Assembly (NCBI GenBank): GCA_937920725.1
Contig: CALEUW010000024.1
Span: forward strand, 97,843-161,842
Direction: 5' to 3'
DNA length: 64,000 nt
DNA from: UMGS1601 sp900553335
Lineage (GTDB): Bacteria > Bacillota > Clostridia > Oscillospirales > Ruminococcaceae
Part shown: positions 47,066 to 57,600 of the stretch, piece by piece
Position numbering within the stretch: the first letter of the stretch is position 1
Layout of the letters: the number at the start of each line of letters is the position of its first letter
Made by a program: the position numbers and the translations under genes
Notes under the pieces: model-generated
The model's input: the letters and a program-made list of their open reading frames with translations, nothing else
Told to the model about the DNA's origin: nothing
The model's database searches: none

Positions 47066-47473
47066 CTATTTATCTTCTATAACAATTTCTTCACATGCTA
47101 TTCTTAGCTGATCTCCTGATATAAAGGTTATAACTGATTCGATATATTTTTCTCGATCATTTAATGTGCAAGATGAATAATCATTATTATCCTTTATTTC
47201 GAATAATTTTGGAATGATAGTATTATCGTCTTTTTCTATATACTCAAAATCCAGAATACGACGAGAAGGTCCCCAAAAATCACAAGACGTCATTTCAAAA
47301 CCAATTACATTTATGAACTCTATTGTAAACATATCATTTTGGTCTTCAAATTTTCTTATTATCAGTTTTAATCTTTTTTCTTGACGATAAAAACAAAGCT
47401 CATTAAGAATATCATCATGTATATACACTTCTTTTGAATCAATAATCTTTCCGTTTGATGCATCTATTCTCAT
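47066..47473 (-). CDS. Probable immunity protein for the adjacent toxin tip
   Basis: 135 residues, acidic and soluble, beginning MRIDASNGKIIDSKEV. ATG at 47473 follows GGAGG. It begins 2 bases after the toxin-tip ORF ends, the usual toxin-immunity spacing. I recognise no family. Confidence 0.6.
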   Translation of the reverse strand: MRIDASNGKIIDSKEVYIHDDILNELCFYRQEKRLKLIIRKFEDQNDMFTIEFINVIGFEMTSCDFWGPSRRILDFEYIEKDDNTIIPKLFEIKDNNDYSSCTLNDREKYIESVITFISGDQLRIACEEIVIEDK

Positions 47474-47475
47474 AA

Positions 47476-47985
47476 TTAACCTCCAAAATATAATGAATTC
47501 CATGGTTCAGGAACAGGCGTTCCAGGTTTATAGTGTGCGAGATCATGTTTTCCATCCCACTCAATTAATAATGCATGATAGTGTTCACCGTTTTGAAAAT
47601 CTTCGTCCCATTCAAATACTTTTACATTGCTGATAGGATCTCTCCACTCAATTATTCTTCCATTTTTAGTTCCATCATAGCATTTCCTAACCAAACCTTT
47701 AGGGTGAAAATTATATGGATTCACTGTAAAATATGCTTGCGCTTTTGGCTGAGTAGGAAGAGCAATTTCCTTTTCTTTTTCTTCGGCTTTGGATATAGAT
47801 GTTGACGGTGCTTTTGTTGCTTGATAAATTCCATAACCAGCAGCTTCAATTGTTATTGCCGCTGCCCCAATAAAACCAATGGCATCTCCAAACGGAAGAG
47901 GACCGTCGGCCGCTGCTGCTCCGCCACAGGCAGCATATGCCGGTGACATAGCACTTATTGCTTTGCCAATTTCAGCTACAGCCAT
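47476..47985 (-). CDS. Orphan polymorphic toxin tip
   Basis: 169 residues. A hydrophobic alanine/glycine-rich pre-toxin segment (residues 5-60) is followed by a lysine-glutamate linker and a C-terminal domain with EWRDPISNVKVFEWDEDF, GEHYHALLIEW and HYKPGTPVPEPWNS. The last resembles Ntox24-type toxins of Rhs/WapA proteins, from memory. It has no Rhs core and no ribosome site; its 5' end abuts a foreign-looking segment at about 48,030. It therefore appears to be a displaced tip that may be silent. Confidence 0.6.
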   Translation of the reverse strand: MAVAEIGKAISAMSPAYAACGGAAAADGPLPFGDAIGFIGAAAITIEAAGYGIYQATKAPSTSISKAEEKEKEIALPTQPKAQAYFTVNPYNFHPKGLVRKCYDGTKNGRIIEWRDPISNVKVFEWDEDFQNGEHYHALLIEWDGKHDLAHYKPGTPVPEPWNSLYFGG

Positions 47986-48009
47986 TGTGACAAATTCACA
48001 AAGTTCACT

Positions 48010-48250
48010 AAAGAAATGTCTCAGCTGGATTTACAGACATACCCGGAGCGGTAAAGCGTTACCGCCCCCGGCTTGTCCGTCTCTTTGTTTGGTTATGTAC
48101 TTGCCGATCTATCTACCAGCCAGCAAGCATCGCCGTTATGATACTACGGCACTTGCCAGGAACATTCCTGAAACTTTTAAGGATTTGGGATTATCCCGAC
48201 TATTTGCCTTTTATCCCCAAAAAGCGATGCTTGCTGGGATTGATAATATT
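48010..48250. other. GC-rich foreign-looking segment with inverted repeat
   Basis: About 240 bases that look clearly less AT-rich than the flanks and are not explained by a gene. CCAGCAAGCATCG (about 48,120) and CGATGCTTGCTGG (about 48,226) form a 13-base inverted repeat roughly 95 bases apart. It may be a remnant of a mobile element; no transposase was recognised. Confidence 0.4.
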
Positions 48251-48252
48251 AT

Positions 48253-48708
48253 TTACTCTTCGATCCACGCTTTAATTAATTTGCCATCACTTCCGTGAAC
48301 AGCAATATATAGATTTCCACAATCCTCTAGCTCTTCAGTATGTTTGTGTCGCTGGTCAACCGAATAGTCAAAACGCCATATATCATCTTGCCTGGAAAAA
48401 ACAATAGAAAGTAAAGTATAATCCATAAACTTATTATTCTCATGGCACTTCTCTATAAGAGCTTTTCCAATCATTAGTGCATCCTGCCTTGTTTCAACTG
48501 ATTTCGCTTCCGTCAAAAAATCCATTGTACTTAAATCTATTGAAAACTCGATTTGCTCCCAATCAATACCACACTGTTCAATTTCAATAAACTCGACTTC
48601 TTTCATTACAGCATCACCCATTTTCTCTCCCTCATTTTCTGTATCAAAACATCCGTTAAAGGATATCATAACCGATAGTACTATTAGTATCAAAAATATT
48701 TTTCGCAC
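48253..48708 (-). CDS. Lipoprotein, NTF2-like immunity candidate
   Basis: 151 residues from a GTG at 48708 that follows GGAG. A signal peptide with lipobox-like end ISFNGC anchors it outside. The C-terminal part (DALMIGKALIEKCHENN..DIWRFDYSVD) resembles NTF2-fold immunity proteins. It stands 16 bases after the DUF4329 tail, so is its likely partner. Confidence 0.6.
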   Translation of the reverse strand: MRKIFLILIVLSVMISFNGCFDTENEGEKMGDAVMKEVEFIEIEQCGIDWEQIEFSIDLSTMDFLTEAKSVETRQDALMIGKALIEKCHENNKFMDYTLLSIVFSRQDDIWRFDYSVDQRHKHTEELEDCGNLYIAVHGSDGKLIKAWIEE

Positions 48709-48724
48709 TCTTGTACTCCTTTCT

Positions 48725-50109
48725 CTAGGGCGTCGGCCAAGACATATTCTCACATCCAAAATTACACGTACCTAAATGGTTATCCCAAGATATTTGAAAT
48801 TGTGAAATTAACTCCGATTGTTGTTGGCTTGTTAATTCAACGGGTGAAGCAATTCCAACTATAGATACTGATTGTGATGATATACTAAACTTTTGCAAGT
48901 TCAAATTCGGTCCAATAACATAACTATCCATTCTCCGATTCATAGCGTTAGGAATATCACCACTTGTTGCTCCTGGTGCAAGTCCAGAAAAGCTATTACT
49001 ATTAGGATGTGTATGTGCTGTTGCCACTATTGTTGTACCACTTGGCACTTCTACACCAGAATAGCCTACGCTATGAGGACTTCCAGAAACAGGTTTTGCA
49101 TAATTGTATGTTGTTGTCCTATTAATTATTCTTGAATATATAGCGGTTCCGTATTCGTGACGAATATATCTACTTGAACTATATGTAGAATTTGCAAATG
49201 CCATAGCCGCATCATCTGCAGATTTATACGGCTCAGGTTTTTGCTCTGTTTTTGATGAACACCCACTCAATATGGCTGCCGCTGCTGCTGCAGCCACAGC
49301 AGCAAGTAGCCAGAACTCTCCTGACGAATCGCTTCTTATAACCGGATTATTTCCGCAGTAAGCAAACATATTGTTGCCAAGAATGCCTTGTCCTGTAGAA
49401 ACATACCCATCCGCATTAATAAACCGACCAACCTCAGGATCATAATACCTACTCTTTAAATAGTAAAAGCCCGTTTCAGTATCGTAATAATAGCCTCTGT
49501 AGCGTATGGGGTTAATGAAAGCAACATTGTTTTGATCAGTTATTTCTTTTCCGTTTGCATCAACGATCTTAATTACATTGCCCCATGTATCATATACATA
49601 TCTCGATTTTAAAGTTCCAGAACCATTGTAAAATGCTTCAACGTCTCCTCTGCTGTTGCATACAGCATAATAGATATTATCGACTGATCCGTTTGCATAT
49701 CTTATTGCCGAAAGATTGCCGTATGAATCATAGAAATAATATATGTCCATATTTCCACGCTTTTCATACACAAGCTGGCTGCCGGCATACTCGTATGTAC
49801 TCTTTACGCCATTTACTGTCTTTGTTGCTCTTATACCGTTAGCATCATAGGTATATGATATGCTGTTATTAGCATTTTTCAGCGATTTAAGCTCTCTTCC
49901 GCCTGTCCAAGTAAGGGTACTGCCTTTGTATGTAAGAGGATTGCCTATTGTATCATAATTTATCGCCTGACCGTTATATGAAGTCAACAGATCTTTCCAA
50001 TCGCTGTCACCATATTGATAAGTTATAGTTTTTGTAGGAGTAACAGTGCTTAGATTTGAAACTGTTGTATATGGATAAATTACTTTCGATGTTATATTTC
50101 CGCCATTAG
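48725..50109 (-). CDS. Orphan Rhs core plus DUF4329-type tip (5' truncated)
   Basis: A displaced 3' piece of an Rhs gene. The reading frame is open from a sharp homology break at 50109; the first possible start is a TTG at 49987 without ribosome site. The core (RYRGYYYDTETGFYYLKSRY, GRFINADGYVSTGQ) is nearly identical to the large Rhs gene. After NPVIRSDSSGEFW a different tip begins: a hydrophobic stretch ending in LSGC, then a JAB-like domain with TAHTHPNSNSFSG and SGDIPNA, typical of DUF4329. Confidence 0.75.
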
Positions 50110-50314
50110 CCCTCCAACTGTTTCCTCACTCAAAGGCAAAATGCAAACCTCAGTTTTGAATGTTCACAAAATGCTTACATGTTGTAAGTGATCTGTTATG
50201 TACCAGCAAGAGACAAAAAAACATAAAACATGCTAAAGTCAAGCCGTGCATTCATTAATAATTGCTTTCACCGTTATTCTTTTACAAAGCTGACATAAAT
50301 CTTGTTATTTCCTA
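50110..50314. other. Junction segment without gene
   Basis: Unexplained 205 bases between the orphan tail's break point and the DUF4303-like gene. A small inverted repeat CTTACA/TGTAAG lies near 50,172-50,186. No coding or promoter signal is clear. Confidence 0.3.
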
Positions 50315-50908
50315 TCAATCCATAAAACCAAGTTCCTTCATCGCAGCAAAAAACATATCGGCTTCTCCATTTGAATTGGCTTTTTTGGTTGCTTCGATAA
50401 TATACCACGGATATTCCAAATCGTGAATGATAATAGGAATTGGTCTGCCAAATTTATTCTTAACAAAGCCACTATCTTGTAATTTTTTTGCAACAGCGGT
50501 TATTTCCAAAAGCAATTCATAATATCCGATGGGGCCTTTGCCAATATATCGCATTTCATTATCGTAACAGGCGTCATAATTTTCATATCCAATATTATAA
50601 ACACCGTTTTCCTCATACCATTCAAAAAGGATTTTCATGCCCTCATTTTCATTATTAGCTTCAATTATCGATGTTTCATTTTGACGCCAAAAAGCATAAT
50701 TCCATCGTTCTTCTGATAATTTTCCCATACCGGCACAGTCACTTTCTGTGTTATAGCTCACGCAAAATTCCGTTACATTTGAATGTCCTTTATATTCATA
50801 CGATTCATTCGAATGAACAAAAAATGAAACAGCATAGATATCAGTCTCATTCCAAGCTGATATAACATCACGCAATTTCTTTTCAAGATACGTCTGTAAA
50901 TCAACCAT
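50315..50908 (-). CDS. DUF4303-like protein, probable immunity protein
   Basis: 197 residues starting MVDLQTYLEKKLRDVISAW at ATG 50908, which follows AAGGAG. The pattern AWNETDIYAVSFFVHSNESY and EERWNYAFWRQNE fits DUF4303, common beside contact-dependent toxins. The frame is open for 35 codons upstream, which could be a fused remnant of the former toxin. No tip remains next to it. Confidence 0.65.
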   Translation of the reverse strand: MVDLQTYLEKKLRDVISAWNETDIYAVSFFVHSNESYEYKGHSNVTEFCVSYNTESDCAGMGKLSEERWNYAFWRQNETSIIEANNENEGMKILFEWYEENGVYNIGYENYDACYDNEMRYIGKGPIGYYELLLEITAVAKKLQDSGFVKNKFGRPIPIIIHDLEYPWYIIEATKKANSNGEADMFFAAMKELGFMD

Positions 50909-51053
50909 CTTAAAATACTCCTTACCTTGCAATTTATAAAATAGCCCCACATATGCTAATACTTCTTCTACAACTTGAGAGGAAGCAAATATACGAAACC
51001 TAATCCCATCCAATTCAGGAGATTACCATCGTGTGTAGGTTTGCAGGAGTAAT

Positions 51054-51659
51054 TTAGTTTTGAATTTTAATTGTATTACCGTTGACAGTCAATTCATATT
51101 GATCATCATAGCTGTTTATGTAAGCGTAATATGTATAAAATGTCTTGTTAAGTGCACTATTTAATTTGTCCAAACATTGAAATTTAGAGCTTTGATTGTC
51201 TGTTATCTCTGATGGTCCCCCGTTTGTATCCAATACTGTAATGTAATAATCGTCCAAATTTTTATATTGGTACACATAAATGGAAATCCCGTCAGATATT
51301 GTTTGGGCAATTCTCTTCGTACCTAATCCAATTCCTAATTTCCAACCGCCATCTGATTTCGGAACAATAGTGTAAACATCTGTATCGCCCTTGGAACTAA
51401 CAACAAAGTCCGTTTTCCTTCCATTAACAATCAGTTTTACATTACCGGAATTGTTGTAATTATAAGCTGACTGCGGTGATGAAAATGTTACAAAAGCATT
51501 TTCTATCGGAATTAAAGCTGAAATTGTTGTAAGTATTACTACCACCACAAAGACAACTATTAGCCACAGGCGTTTATGGATAGTGTGCGATCTTCTTATT
51601 AAAAGAAAGCATATCGCAAAAACTAAACTTCCAAAAACAAGTCTAAATATTATAAACAT
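51054..51659 (-). CDS. Membrane protein, probable immunity protein of the large Rhs toxin
   Basis: 201 residues with two N-terminal membrane helices (residues 1-20 and 31-52) and an exported-looking C-terminal domain (KLIVNGRKTDFVVSSKGDTDVYTIV). It starts 16 bases after the large Rhs gene ends, the usual place of its immunity gene. A membrane partner would fit a tip that acts at the membrane. No family recognised. Confidence 0.6.
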   Translation of the reverse strand: MFIIFRLVFGSLVFAICFLLIRRSHTIHKRLWLIVVFVVVVILTTISALIPIENAFVTFSSPQSAYNYNNSGNVKLIVNGRKTDFVVSSKGDTDVYTIVPKSDGGWKLGIGLGTKRIAQTISDGISIYVYQYKNLDDYYITVLDTNGGPSEITDNQSSKFQCLDKLNSALNKTFYTYYAYINSYDDQYELTVNGNTIKIQN

Positions 51660-51675
51660 TATGTTTTACTCCTTC

Positions 51676-54600
51676 TTAATATGAGGGTGAAAGCATAGGC
51701 TGTCCAGTAGTAACAAACACACATGCTGCAGCAATAGCCCATCCGCTAACGCTTACATTCGTATAGGTTGTTTCTGTTGTATTATCCCACTTAATGGATG
51801 AAGAATCTTCAAACCCTACTTTCAATTCTGACAAATTTGCCTTCAGCCCAAAACTTTTAGTTGTATTGCTGTCTGCGAATGAGCCAGATATTCCTGTGTT
51901 GTCAAGTCCTAAACTTATATCCAATGTAAAATTTGAAATATTAATTTTGATTCCAGTAGAAGAGGATTTTATGGGATGCGCAGCATCAAGTTTTGCATAC
52001 ACAGACACTGGTTTTGAGGAATTTCCGTGTTCAGAAACTGTTTGTGTGGTCTTTATACCAGTCTTTACAGTAATGGGTAGTGGGTCTGGTAGATGTTCCA
52101 CTTCTGTTTTTGTAATAGTAGCAGATGTTGAACTCCCTGCCCCAAAGGTATTACCTACCCATGTCTTAACGCTATTCCATGTGTCTTTAAACCAGTTTCC
52201 AATTTCTTCCCAGAACATTCCACTTGAATCAGCATGGTTTACCGGATTATTTCCACAGTAAGCGAACATATTGTAACCGGTTATATCCTGTCCTGTAGAA
52301 ACATACCCATCCGCATTAATAAACCGACCAACCTCAGGATCGTAATACCTGCTCTTTAAATAGTAAAAGCCCGTTTCAGTATCATAATAATATCCTCTGT
52401 AGCGTATGGGATTAATGAAAGCAACATTGTTTTGATCAGTTATTTCTTTTCCGTTTGCATCAACGATCTTAATTACATTGCCCCATGTATCATATACATA
52501 TCTCGATTTTAAAGTTCCAGAACCATTGTAAAATGCTTCAACGTCTCCTCTGCTGTTGCATACAGCATAATAGATATTATCGACTGATCCGTTTGCATAT
52601 CTTATTGCCGAAAGATTGCCGTATGAATCATAGAAATAATATATGTCCATATTTCCACGCTTTTCATACACAAGCTGGCTGCCGGCATACTCGTATGTAC
52701 TCTTTACGCCATTTACTGTCTTTGTTGCTCTTATACCGTTAGCATCATAGGTATATGATATGCTGTTATTAGCATTTTTCAGCGATTTAAGCTCTCTTCC
52801 GCCTGTCCAAGTAAGGGTACTGCCTTTGTATGTAAGAGGATTGCCTATTGTATCATAATTTATCGCCTGACCGTTATATGAAGTCAACAGATCTTTCCAA
52901 TCGCTGTCACCATATTGATAAGTTATAGTTTTTGTAGGAGTAACAGTGCTTAGATTTGAAACTGTTGTATATGGATAAATTACTTTCGATGCTATATTTC
53001 CGCCATTATCATAATTATATACTAAAGTTTGGTTTAAGTAAAGGTTATTTTCTCTTTTTAATTGATTAAGGGAATCATATGTATAGGAAACCATGTTTTT
53101 ATTATTTACAATAGCAGGACTCTCTGCTGTTCCTCCTCTGGTTCCCTCTTGAACAGCAGTAATATTACCTGAATTATCATAAATATATCTGTAGGCCGTA
53201 TTGCCTATAACCTCCGTATTAAGCTGTGTTGTACGATATGTTGATTCACCTTCTGAATTTCTGTTTGAAACCCAATAGATATAATCAATATTAACAGGGG
53301 TTTGAGTGTTTATTACGGTTGATTTGAGTCTGTTAAGACTGTCAAAAGTATAGGCATGATTCCTTGTGCCGCTCATATAATATATGCTTGGCAGATTATC
53401 TTTATCAAATTCATACTTTTGAGTCAGCGATCTTCCTCCCGCAACATTAGTAAACCGTGTTATATTGTTTTTCATATCATACCCATATTCACTGATATAA
53501 GTTAAAGCAGAGTTATTGGTATTATAGACATACTGTCTGGTAAGTCTGTCTATTGAGTCGTACTCATAAGTATATTTTAGTTTATTTATCAGGTCTGTAT
53601 GTGATATATTAGTTCCGGATGTCGTATAACCCCATTTGTATGCCGGCGTGTTATTAACTTTTTCAGATAATAATCCGCCAAAAACATTATATTGGTATGA
53701 CCTTGAATCTCCATTTCCATATAAAACACTTGCCAGATCACCGTTATAAGCTCCATATTTATTAGTGCTTAGGGTTCTGCTTCCTACTTTGGTAGAAACA
53801 GTATTGCCGAAGGAATCATATGCAAAACCATATTGCGTTGAATTATGATTAATAGTAGAAAGTCTTCCTTTAGCATCATAATTATATGAAGTTGTAATAC
53901 CGCCGGATGAAATGGATTTCAAAGCATCATTTGATGAATTATATGTATATGTTGTGATGTTTCCGTTTACATCGGTGACCGATTTAAGTGTACCCTTTTT
54001 AAGATCATAGTCATACAAAGTGTCTTTACCATTTTGATCGCGTAGTATCCTTAGATAGGCACCTGCTTTTACTCCCGTAGCACTATCGTCTGCAGTATAG
54101 GCGGCAGTTGTGCGTATAATTGCATTTTCTGCATTGTTTGAAATATTAAGTGTATTCGCCTCACCTTTGGCATTGTATTCGTACTTATACTTAACATTTC
54201 TTTGGCTTTTAGCAAGCGTCATATTATGATTGTTGTCATACTCATAAGTATAATTATATCCTTTAGCATCAGTGGAAGAAATCAAATCAGAATTACTGTA
54301 TTTCATAGTTGACTTGTTTTCAGCGTTTTGTGCTACGGATATGACATTACCGTCCTCATCGTAGGTGTAACTTGAAGTAGGTTCTTCCGTGAGTTGAATA
54401 CCATCAAAATATGCGGCGTTTGACTGTGCATAAAATCTTAGACATACAGTTATAGAGACAGGCGTTTTTTTGGCTGATGTACCGTCTGAAAGATTAAAAG
54501 GCATAGCGGTATATTGCCAAGAAGAAACTGTAGTATTAAAATATGCCGGCGGTTTATACACATAAGTACCGTCACTGTAATTCACCTTTGCAACTATATC

Positions 54601-57600
54601 AAACCTTCTTGCACTATTCAGTTCATTTGCTGCAACTGAATCTCCCTTTGCCCATCCGCTTATAACATAAGTTGAGTTCTCAGTTCCTTTTATATTGACA
54701 GTTTGATAAATTTGTTTATTCTTTTCCGGATTGCCTGTAAATTTAAAAACATTTGCCCCATACTTTCCTCCTGATGACTGAACACCATCGGATGATTCAG
54801 TATTTGCCCCCATTGTCCAGTGAGTAGGCGCACCAGATGAATTAACTTTAAAATTGCTGTTTTCAAGCATATTGTAACTGTTTACAACACCTGAATTATC
54901 AACCTGGATTCCATCAAAATAAGCTTCACCGGTTGCGTTTTTAAGGGCAATGTCAGCACGCAGGTAATTAAAATCCTTCGGAATATTAACAGTTACAGAA
55001 ATCCTTTGCCAGCCGCCGTTAATCGCTGAAGATGTGGTTCCGGTAACAAAATCGGAGTAAACATCTTGTGAACCACTGTCACTGTTAATATAAAACGCTA
55101 CGCAAGCTCCGCCGGTTCCTGTTGACTTAACATCGACAGTTTTAACATAAGCAGAAAGCGTATATGTAGTTCCTGCCTCAAGATAAGGTGAGGTATAATC
55201 CTGATATATCCTTGCTCCTGCTCCTCCGGCTGTATTACTTACTTTAAGCTTATACGAATAATTGCCAAATAAAGAATACTCCTTTGAACGTCCGTGAGTT
55301 TGTGTAACCGTGCCACCCCAATCGGCATATTTCCATTCATTTTCGTTTGTTTCAAAACTTGTATTTTTAGCTGAATTAATACATACTTTACCGAATGATC
55401 CCGAATCTGATATTCGATTTAACTTCTTTATATTACTTGCGGAACTGTTTGCTTCTGCAGCTGTATAACTATAACTAGTTGAATTCAGATAACTGCCGGA
55501 GGTTTTTGAAAAAGTTGATTTAGTTCTTCCGTAATTATCAAACTGGTATGTGGTATTCACATCATCACTTGTATTTATAACACCATCCACGCCGGATGTT
55601 GTAATTACGGTTTCATTATAATTTGTTCTGCTAAACTTTACTGTCTGTCCGATATCACTGCTAGTAAAATTCTTTTCTGTTATCTGAGTAACTCTTTTAC
55701 CCTTTGCAAGTGAATTGTAATTAAATATAAGTCCACATCCGTCACTGCCGTATGCATTTATAAGAGCATTATCACTATCGTAAGTATATGTGCATTTGGT
55801 ATTGTCCGGATAAGTTACGGTGCTAAGACTTGGAGAAGACGAAGTATATGTATATTTAATAATTCTTCCGGCAGAATCAGTAATCGATCTTAAATAATGG
55901 TATTCGTCATCACTTGTAAGAGTTATAACATGTCCGGAGCCATCAGTTACTTTAGTTATGGTTTCATTATCGGATGCATATTTAATAACCATACTCTGAT
56001 TATTATTATCAGAAGATTTTATTAGATTACCTTTGGAATTAAAATACAGCTTATTTCCGTCATCATCAGAGATAGTGTAACCTGAAGATGTTTTAACTAT
56101 CTTTAAACCCAGTCCGTCTTCATCGATACACTCACTACTTGATTTTTGATAAAAGTAGTGGTTAGTTCCATCACCATCTTCATAAACATACGGAAATTTA
56201 TCAATATTTGTAGTACGAACCGTTTGCTGAATATTCAGTTTCCACCCTCGTCCTACAAAGGGTTTTACATTTGTATATAACTGGTTTGCCATATATCCAT
56301 TGTAAACTCGTTCAACTGTTACAGGCATAAGCAATCCTGTTGTAGAAGTATCAGAACTTTTAAATACAAGATTTCCGGAATAGTCATTTACATATGCTGT
56401 TCCGGCAATGCCTGCAGAAGCATTTGTATAACTCCAATAATTCTCAAGACCTTTGTTATTGCGATATACAATTGATATTATAGGAAAACCTGATGTTTGT
56501 GTATTATCTTCTGAATAGTAATTAGCATAAATACATGATTCAGCCATTGTGGATTTATTTTCAGCAGCAGATTTTAACATAATACCATAATTGGCATTTG
56601 TTCCTTCATACCAATTCTTTACTGCCTTTGTTATATTCCAGTCCTTTTGAACACTCTTATTCGCTTCTGATTTTCTTGCAAACGCATAATCAAGCACAGA
56701 ATTGTTTAATGTATTAGGTTGATTATTCCAATTCACTGTATTTTTAGACCAGTTTTGACCAATAATATAAGCGTTTACAGCCATATCCGGTGTGGTGTCA
56801 GCATAATAATCCACTCCTACTTGCCCCAAAGACAGCGTCGCATCCACAATCATGTCACTCTTGTCTAAACTTGGTAAATCAAACTTTATTAAACCACGAA
56901 ACTTACCAGCTCCTGACGAGTCTTTACCAACAGATATACGAGTTTCTATACCGTGATTTACATTAGGTTGCCCCGAAACTACATATGCCGAAGTAATGCT
57001 TTGTCTACGCTGTTTTGTACTTACTTGAGGATCAATAACAACAGGAAATTCTCTTTCGCTAGCATTTATCCACTCGGAATCTGCCGTAATCGTATAAACA
57101 TATTTATTTCCTTTATCTTCTAATGCGTATGATACGGAATCCGAACTTAGTCCTTTAGCATCATACATATACGGCGCAGGAATTTTAAAAATAACTTCAT
57201 TTGTTTTTTTATCATACGCTTCTATTTCATTATCAATAAGTTTTAAAATAAGATTATTTGCTTTCAGTTCAAAAGAATATGTATAATTATTTTGTTTGTC
57301 TTTAACGATTATATTTTCTTTAAGACCACTTCCGCTGAAAATATATTCTAAATCTGTACCTTTTGAAATATTTTCGTATTTGACTGTTTGTGACGAATTA
57401 ATTATACTTTCTTCAATCAATGAATCACATTTTCGCTTTTTCTCAATATTAATTTTTTGAGTTGAAAGATTAGTGTTAAGATAATTCCACGACAATTTAT
57501 ACTTGCCCTGTTGCATAGAAACAAGTTTTTTTGAATTTGACTTTTTTGCAAATTTAACTTGAATATCTCCATAACCTGATATATAGCCGTCAGTATCTGC

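Noticed and set aside
52485..52742. 85-codon plus-strand frame, identical to one at 49585-49842
   Set aside because: It is antisense to the duplicated Rhs core; the identity comes from the Rhs copies, and there is no ribosome site.
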